Source: Begonia masoniana (lineage: Eukaryota; Streptophyta; Magnoliopsida; Cucurbitales; Begoniaceae). From it: 64,000 bases of DNA. Location: positions 14,229,143 to 14,293,142 of the forward strand of contig CM039502.1 of the NCBI GenBank assembly GCA_022432975.1, written 5' to 3'. How positions within the stretch are numbered: position 1 is the stretch's first letter; every line of letters starts with the position of its first letter. Under the pieces are notes generated by a model. That model did not search any database and was not told the DNA's origin. It worked only from the letters and a program-made list of their open reading frames with translations. Shown here one piece after another: positions 56,661 through 64,000 of the stretch. Both the position numbers and the translations under genes were made by a program.

Positions 56661-57960
56661 AACTAGTTCATAACGTTGTTGTCATAATTGTCCAACCAAG
56701 GAGCATAGTCAATACCAACATCAAAGGGATCTTTAACACAAACAATTCTATGAAGGATATTATTCAATTTAGTAGTTAGCACATACCTCTTTGACAAGGC
56801 TTGGGTGACTTGGATGTCCTCCTTATCATTGAGACTCTTTAAATTGTAAAGAATTGAAAGCACGGATAACTCCTAGCCCAGGTTTTTTAATATATCCATG
56901 GAAGCCGTGTGGACACAATTCCCTCCATCAATTATCCATTTTCAAACATTAGCTATGAAAACCTTGTTCCCTTTGAAATTCCTCTTCTCGAGTTAGGAGA
57001 TCTAGAGGTTTTTCAATCACCAAGAGGTGAGGTTCTTCTTGAGCATAAAATAAATCTTTATTTTTCTCTTCTCCACCAAAGATTACTACAATTAAATTAT
57101 CGCCACTCTCTATGTGATCATCTTGGGAGATTTATTTTTTTAGACAATTTTCTCCATCCTCTTGATACTCCATCTTGAGTAGCTGACCTTCATGAACATA
57201 GATAACTTCTTATGTAGCAATCATTTTCCCATCTCGTGTTTGATTGATCATCCCACCTTCAACCCGAGGTCTATCAAGTCGCTTAATTTTCCCAAAATTA
57301 GCATTAGAGCAACCGAGGCTGATCAACTCTTCAAAATTGTTTTCTTCCTTAATATTATAAAGACTTGATCTTTTGGTTGACTTACTCTTCTTACAATAAG
57401 TAGATGGAGTCAAAGACATAATAAACTTGAAATATTTTAGAGCAGATCTTCTTCTCATGAATCTTTTTATTATGTCCCACGAGTTCATGACTTCTTCACC
57501 ATCTCTTCTTCTCTCAATATTAAGGCTTTTCTACAACAAAGATGCTTGTTCCGTGAGTCTCGATGAGACATGTTTCACTTTGATCTTGTTTGAATAATGG
57601 CAACTTTCAAAAATTTTGTCAACCTGTTATTCCAATTCTATATAATCATCTTTTAGAATTAGCTCCTCTAAAAGATGGAATATAAAATTTTAATCCTTAT
57701 TCTCTTACATGGTTTCTTCTTCTAACAATACCATGTTGCCTTTTTCTAGGGGCACTTCGAGCCCTAACATTCTGATTTAAATGCCCTTGGACTTGTTCAG
57801 TAAACTTGAAAATGGCCACCTTAAGTACATCAATCTTTCCTTGAGCACTAGACTCATCTTCTCTCAAAGGATGTTGGATCGGTTGTGTAATATTGTTGTC
57901 ACTATCTTGAGAAGCCATTGCACCATTCCATGTCATCACATTGAGGTTGAAAAAACCGGT
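56661..57960 (-). pseudogene. Degenerate retroelement-like coding remnants
   Basis: Short minus-strand frames carry protein-like text: VKDPFDVGIDYAPWLDN (56680-56760), DIIKRFMRRRSALKYFKF (near 57440) and a Gln/Arg-rich stretch ending RKRQHGIVRRRNHVRE (near 57720) that looks gag-like. No catalytic motif can be named. I infer an old minus-strand retrotransposon relic, with weak support. Confidence 0.35.
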
Positions 57961-58424
57961 AGAGGAGTTTAAATTTCTCTTATACCAATGATGGAAAATG
58001 AGAATATTTCCTTTGAGAGAATTCTCCCTCCAAATAAGGAAAGAAAAATAGCTTCGGGTTGAAATGGAAAATGCTATAGAAGACGCTATTCAACGAGTTG
58101 TGTGCTGAAATTTGCGTAGCTCAACACTTCATAAATGAGGACTAATAATCTCTCAAAAATTTAGATTACAATTTAGAGAGATGAAAAAATATGAACCGAT
58201 GAACACAAACTGGTTGGAAAAAATGCAAAATACACTTTTCCACTTCAAAAGCCAAAGTTGATGAGTAGCTCTCAAATTTGATATTTTGTGAGGTTTCTTA
58301 ACTTCTCTGTATTCTTTCATTCCAAAGACATGAAAAGGAAGTTTAAATAAAAAATATTTTATCCCAACTCTCACAAATGGAGAAAACAAGTACAACACAC
58401 ACAATCAGCCACAAAAATCGAGAG
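57961..58424. other. AT-rich non-coding stretch
   Basis: It could be leader or LTR sequence of the relic to its left. No gene or terminal motif is recognised. Confidence 0.3.
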
Positions 58425-58706
58425 AAATGTGAGGGGATTTGCAAAAGCAAAAATAATGTTTATTTTTTAAAATTCAAACATGTTTAAACTAGTCCTCTAT
58501 AATGGTATAGATACCATACATTGAGGATTACAACCCTTAATAAAAATACCAAAAAAGGACCAAAGAAATGTGAGGGGATTTGTAAAAGTGAAAATAATGT
58601 TTATTTTCTAAAATTCAAACATGTTTAAACTAGCCCTCTATAATGGTATAGATACCATACATTAAGGATTACAACCCTTAATAAAAATACCAAAAAAGGA
58701 CCTAAG
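58425..58706. repeat. Tandem duplication, 2 x 141 bp
   Basis: Units 58425-58565 and 58566-58706 both begin AAATGTGAGGGGATTTG and contain TATAATGGTATAGATACCAT. They differ at only a few positions, so the duplication is recent. Confidence 0.92.
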
Positions 58707-59186
58707 AAATGTTCCATATTCAAACAGCTAAAACTATAGAGCCGAATACAATTTGATGCTACAATTAACAACGTTTCTTTATTTAAATGAAAGTCTATTA
58801 AAACCCTTCATCCATGCACGTATTTAGTTCCCTTCATGCATGCCTTTAATGTCCTTTCATATAATTAATCAGTGCCACTTCTGGCATGTTGCTCATTCCT
58901 TTGTCTTTTGCCTTCATCTCTACATTTAAGTCTTTGGATTTTCACTATAGTGAGTGTTTCGTATTTCCTTCATCTAATGATGATGGGAGCACTTCTAGTC
59001 TTTTTGAATACCATTTTCTCTTGGGTCTTTGGATGCAACAATTGCCCAATGGATTGTCTCGTAGATCATTCTTTGTGAGGATTTTAGGCTTCAAGTTTGG
59101 GTAATAGAGAAAATGAGTAGAAATGAAGGTCTCTGTTTTGGGTCTATTTGACATAGAAAAAGATGTCAAATTTTTACACAAGGTCA
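58707..59186. other. Intergenic sequence
   Basis: No credible gene. Overlapping short open frames at 58870-59190 on both strands lack any recognisable motif. Confidence 0.3.
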
Positions 59187-59381
59187 ATTTCTAGTGTAAC
59201 GACCTACCCCCTTCACTAGCCTTTTTTCTCGCACGGGCACACCGCCATCCGGGTTCGGATCCAGTATACGGGTCAGTAGTTACTCATGACCTTCTCCATC
59301 CCTAGGACTGTGGACCGAGATGGCGTTGTGTCTGCTTGGAAAAAAAGCCGGTGAAGGGGGTAGGTCGTTACATCTAGAAAT
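59187..59381. mobile_element. Short palindromic element with TGTAACGACC ends
   Basis: Left ATTTCTAG-TGTAACGACCTACCCCCTTC and right GAAGGGGGTAGGTCGTTACA-TCTAGAAAT form inverted repeats of about 40 bp, extending weakly into poly(T)/poly(A). The ~110-bp centre is unrelated. MITE-like by structure, but the ends are the same TGTAACGACC as the gypsy C and Cassandra LTR termini. No clear target duplication. Confidence 0.75.
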
Positions 59382-60344
59382 CTTGATATGTCATCTACAT
59401 GCTTTATGAAAAACACTTTTTTATATTAAATTGGAAAGGTTGTCGAATATGCCATTTACACCTTGGAGATCAGGTTGTCGACAATTTTTGATTTCTTCAT
59501 AATTCTCCTCATTTTATGCTTGAATCTCCACTTGTTTTATAATGAAGAACTCCATATTTATGTTTTGAATACATCTTCCTCCATCTCGACTTACAAGATA
59601 AACATTGAAATTATTGTTGGTAAATCTCCATCATTGATGGTTAGTGGAAGGATCACGTAGCACATCATGTTCATGTTCGCTTGTTAGGAAGAGTGAGCAC
59701 AAACTTCCTTCTGGGTTGAAGTGGAAGGTGGCGTAGTTATCCTCCAAAGCAACCAATTACATAGACACTCTCTAAGTCTCAATAGGAGTTGGGCGAAGGG
59801 TGAGATCAAATGGTTTCAAGTTCGAATTGAGGATGTTGTGTTATTGGTTGATTGAGGAATTGATGTTCTACTTCTCCTTCAAGAGTGACACAGTACATGA
59901 ATTGTTGGTTTTGAATGGTATTTAAAAAAATGTTTAGGTTGTCTAATTTATAAGATTTGGGGATTATCCTGAATTTTAGTTAGATTCTAATTCATGATTT
60001 ATTTGACTTTTTATTTTCTTTCCTAAAATCTTTTATATCTTAAAGCGGCTCTGGCTGTGTAGGGATTCGTGATATCATTATTTGTTGGTTGTGGCTCCAA
60101 ACCCATCTCATGTATAAGTTGAGGATTTTTCTTATTCCTCCTTTAGTTATGTTCTATTCTTGTTCTGTGAATTAATGATTTTTTTTAAGAGTTTTATAAG
60201 TATATTGATGACAATACTACTACAGGCACTAAGATTTCACAAGTTGGATTAGATCTCAATTGCACTTACCTCAGTAGTTTCAAGAGATAAATTGTATTTA
60301 AGCCAAAGGTTATTTATTATATTTTATTATGCATGTATTTTGTG
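59382..60344. other. Intergenic sequence
   Basis: AT-rich, with no gene, RNA gene or repeat that I can support. A 65-codon open frame at 59463 has no recognisable feature. Confidence 0.3.
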
Positions 60345-60937
60345 TGTGACAGCCCCAAACCCGATCGGGGCCGAGGAGCCATCACTCCAGACATTTAACA
60401 GAAAACGAGACATATTTTTTTTGTTTAAACAGAAAACAGACTGGACTTTTAAAACAAACCCTTGAAAACTTTACAGAGAAAGAAAACATTCTCTGGATTT
60501 GAAAGTAAAACGGGAAACAGTAAAAATCGGAATGCAGAATGAATGACAGAAGAAAAGCAGGAAGGCTGGAAACAGGGAGAAATGAAAACAGTTCTGGAAT
60601 TCTCACTAAGACTTGACTTCGACTTAAACAGGGTCCTGACAGACAACGAGAGGATTGGAACACCAGAATTTGAACGATGAAAATAAACAGACAGAAATGA
60701 ACGACTTGACATGCAGTGGAAAACCTAATAAAAATGAGAAACAAAACTGGAAGTTTTGCCGGAAGAAAGGCTACAGTGAATGATGGGGTCGGGTGATGTA
60801 GGGCAAAAGAAGTAAATAAACTGGGCGGAAGACGTAAATTACAAGCAATAGTGGACTGTTCACCGGCAGATGTGAACTACAGGCAGAAGATTACTGTTCA
60901 TCGGTAGAGGTGAACTGGGCGGAAGATGGGGGCAGAT

Positions 60938-60967
60938 GACGTCAGGAAAAAGATGTAGCTGACGTCA
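60938..60967. promoter_or_regulatory. Two TGACGTCA palindromes in the gypsy A-family LTR
   Basis: TGACGTCA at 60938-60945 and 60960-60967, next to GGCAGA/GGCGGAAGA motifs like those of the gypsy B LTR. Possible bZIP sites. Regulatory function is inferred only. Confidence 0.5.
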
Positions 60968-61015
60968 GACGAAAGATGTAATTTTAAGGGCAGCGGTGGA
61001 TATGATTTTAAAAAG

Positions 61016-61855
61016 GAATGAGTTCACCGGTGGATGTGAACTACAGACAGAAATGAGTTCACCGGTGGATGTGAACTACAGACAGAAATGAGTTCACCGG
61101 TGGATGTGAACTACAGACAGAAATGAGTTCACCGGTGGATGTGAACTACAGACAGAAATGAGTTCACCGGTGGATGTGAACTACAGACAGAAATGAGTTC
61201 ACCGGTGGATGTGAACTACAGACAGAAATGAGTTCACCGGTGGATGTGAACTACAGACAGAAATGAGTTCACCGGTGGATGTGAACTACAGACAGAAATG
61301 AGTTCACCGGTGGATGTGAACTACAGACAGAAATGAGTTCACCGGTGGATGTGAACTACAGACAGAAATGAGTTCACCGGTGGATGTGAACTACAGACAG
61401 AAATGAGTTCACCGGTGGATGTGAACTACAGACAGAAATGAGTTCACCGGTGGATGTGAACTACAGACAGAAATGAGTTCACCGGTGGATGTGAACTACA
61501 GACAGAAATGAGTTCACCGGTGGATGTGAACTACAGACAGAAATGAGTTCACCGGTGGATGTGAACTACAGACAGAAATGAGTTCACCGGTGGATGTGAA
61601 CTACAGACAGAAATGAGTTCACCGGTGGATGTGAACTACAGACAGAAATGAGTTCACCGGTGGATGTGAACTACAGACAGAAATGAGTTCACCGGTGGAT
61701 GTGAACTACAGACAGAAATGAGTTCACCGGTGGATGTGAACTACAGACAGAAATGAGTTCACCGGTGGATGTGAACTACAGACAGAAATGAGTTCACCGG
61801 TGGATGTGAACTACAGACAGAAATGAGTTCACCGGTGGATGTGAACTACAAACAG
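61016..61855. repeat. 35-bp satellite array, 24 units
   Basis: The unit is GACAGAAATGAGTTCACCGG plus TGGATGTGAACTACA and is nearly invariant. Each unit contains the perfect palindrome CACCGGTG and a wider dyad GTTCAC...GTGAAC. The array lies inside the gypsy A-family LTR. Confidence 0.95.
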
Positions 61856-62365
61856 AAATGAACTTTAAAGGCAGCGGTGGATACAGGCAGAAATGCACTG
61901 TTCACCGGTGGATGTAAACTACAAACAGAAATAAGTTCACCGGTGGATGTGAGCTACAGACAGAAATGAGTTCACCGGTGGATGTGAACTACAGACAGAA
62001 ATGAGTTCACCGGTGGAAACAGAAATGAACTTTAAGGCAGCGGTGGCTACAGGCAGAAATGCACTGTTCACCGGTGGATGTAAACTACAAACAGAAATAA
62101 GTTCACCGGTGGATGTGAGCTACAGACAGAAATGAGTTCACCGGTGGATGTGAACTACAAACAGAAATGAGTTCACCGGTGGATGTGAACTACAGACAGA
62201 AATGAGTTCACCGGTGGATGTGAACTACAGACAGAAATGAACTTTAAAGGAAGTGGTGGATACAGGGATGTGAACTACAGATAGAAATGAACTTTAAAGG
62301 AAGCGGTGGATACAGGCAGAAATGCACTGTTCACCGGTGGATGTGAACTACAGACAGAAATTTGA
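61856..62365. repeat. Diverged 35-bp units and compound repeats
   Basis: A compound module of AACTTTAA(A)GGCAGCGGTGG plus several CACCGGTGGATGT units is present at about 61861-62025 and again at 62031-62235, then partially to 62365. These look like the older, less homogeneous border of the array. Confidence 0.85.
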
Positions 62366-64000
62366 CAACTTTTGGCAGGAAGACATACGAACAGGGAGCA
62401 TAAAAAAAAACAGATGGCATAAAAGTTTCAAATTCTAAAAAGAACGATTCAGAACATGATTTTCGGACATAACAGAAAACATGACAAAAGTTTAAGAAAT
62501 CAAACTGCATGGATAACTCTAAAACCAGAGACCATCTATGCACAGACCAATAGATAGAACTCAAGACAGTTCCAGAATATTTCAAAATATACATACAACT
62601 GTCAAATACAGAGGTTTTAAAAAAAAAACTTAAACATCAGAACCTATACATTATCCAAATTTCCAACAGAATCCCAACAGAGTTTTAAAACAAAACCAGC
62701 AGAATCCCAATAGAGTTTACAGACATGAACTTTACTTAAAGAAAAACTTAAACCTCCGGACAAAAATATGTCTGGCTGCAGCAACCAACCCATGAGCTCA
62801 TTCGGCCAATTACATCAACTCATCATCTTGAGGCACAATGTCCTCTTCTGGAGGATCCATACCTACAACAGAGAGTTCAACTATGAGCCTAGAGCTCAGT
62901 AAGAACATACAATGCAAAGTGATGCACGTGCTATGCATGAACATTTTCAAATACATGAACATTACATTATATTTCACTGGACAGGATGGTATAAGTGGGA
63001 GGAAGAGCTGGCACAACAGGAATACATGCCACAACAGGACATAACAGGAGTACATGATAGGATGCCAGTCCTCGTCAACACTTAACCATACATTTCATTA
63101 CAGGTTTTATCTTACTTAACTTCAAACCATGTGCAGAAAATATTTTCATGACTTTCAGAGAAAACGTGTATGCATGAACATTCATAGACAGACAACAGAA
63201 TAATAAGCAGGATATAAAACAAAATACACTTAACCTAAAACATAACCTACAGTTTAACTACCCAACAGAAATCCCGACAATATAAAACCTAGTACCTTCG
63301 TATTGTAGGGCCTTAAGGGCCAAACTTATATGTATGAACTTACCTGTTTGCTGCGGAGTTGAGAGTTTTGAACGTGTTGCCTTGGTGATGCATGGACATA
63401 TGACGTGCACGAAGAGAGAAAATTAACAAGTTGCAAATGCTAATTAATAACTTAGTAGAATAAGCTTCAAGCTCCATTTTAACCTTTAGAAAACAAACCA
63501 ACGTGTTTTCATGTAAAAACAGTGAGTTCACTCCAAATTATCGTAACCTCAAACTCCAACAAAACTCACATTTTAACTTATTCAAACTCGTTAACTTTAG
63601 CAGATGTTTACCTTAGGCAGAGAAACAGAAGAAAACTGAGGAGATCGAAGGGTGTTTGTAGCCTGGAAGAGAGAAAACAGAGAGTAGTGGAAAGAAGCAG
63701 ATGAGAAATGAGGGTTTCACGTAGGAGGGAAGAGAAAAAGAACATGGCTTCTTCAACAAGTTGTCAGGTGTCACTCAACACTTGGCATCCTCCCACCAAC
63801 CTTAATTGGCTCCCTATTTTGCCATTCTATTGGTTTTTAACTAAATTACTATTTAGTTCCACAAACTGGTTTTACGAATCACACATATTCAATTGAAAGC
63901 ATCGGCAAATTCGTAAAAACACTCATTGTATAAATATTCCCATTAATCCCGTTTAATAATTCAAGGAATATTTACATGGTAAAATTGTCGGGTGTTACAT

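Larger units (their letters stand above)
60345..63999 (-). mobile_element. LTR of the gypsy A family, minus strand
   Basis: Starts TGTGACAGCCCC and ends ...TTGTCGGGTGTTACA. Reverse-complemented, its start matches the gypsy A LTR start (TGTAACAC, then CATGTAAATATTCCTTGAA) and its end matches ...CCCGATCGGG. Blocks in common include 62815-63065 (the GATGATGAG and CAGTAAGAACAT regions) with 37560-37690. At the place of the 24-bp arrays it has a 35-bp array. No internal domain is seen, but the window ends one base later, so solo status is unknown. Confidence 0.88.

Noticed and set aside
60345..63999. Complete gypsy element continuing beyond the window
   Set aside because: No internal domain or primer site is seen before 60345, and the other side is outside the window, so only an LTR can be claimed.

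Overview
The window is repeat-dense DNA from a flowering plant, probably a eudicot. I base this on a plant-type carotenoid cleavage dioxygenase 4 (CCD4), Ty1/copia and Ty3/gypsy LTR retrotransposons with plant initiator-tRNA-type primer sites, a Cassandra TRIM carrying 5S rRNA sequence, and hAT and Mutator-like (MULE) transposases. I cannot name the species. CCD4 (5203-6915) is the only host gene I recognise; nearly everything else is transposon sequence in nested layers.

Left part. 1-2885 is a second copy of 16496-19390, with the same nested insertion junctions. It abuts a decayed MULE fragment (2884-3590), a 1.16 kb foldback element with a target-site duplication (3707-4878), and then CCD4, which keeps all four iron-binding histidines but changes frame about five times.

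Middle. One old copia (Sirevirus-like) element forms a frame from about 8550 to 53272. Its 5' LTR was split by a solo gypsy-type LTR (8778-16849, family D), which itself carries a 4.05 kb hAT transposon (9768-13820) and a 42-unit 40-bp satellite. It was split again by a gypsy LTR plus pol fragment (family C, 17348-20073) joined to a complete Cassandra (20074-20974). Its pol is interrupted by 8.5 kb of gypsy B in the order pol - LTR - gag - pol, longer than one unit and circularly permuted (25557-34085). Its 3' LTR was split by a 16 kb gypsy A (36610-52694, target-site duplication GGATT). The 5' LTR of gypsy A holds a further element (38617-43888, duplication AGTTG); its 3' LTR holds a 1.5 kb array of a 48-bp dimeric repeat that is absent from the 5' LTR.

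Right part. A MULE transposase pseudogene (53320-55286), a GC-rich inverted repeat, weak retroelement remnants, a tandem duplication, a short palindromic element, and a 3.65 kb LTR of the gypsy A family on the minus strand (60345-63999) with its own 35-bp satellite.

Order of events read from the nesting: MULE first, then copia, then D, C, A and B into copia, then hAT into D and the D-type element into A, and last the satellite growth. The most interesting signals are satellites arising inside LTRs, the permuted gypsy B, the gypsy C/Cassandra composite sharing one target-site duplication, and LTR ends shared between Cassandra and the gypsy families.
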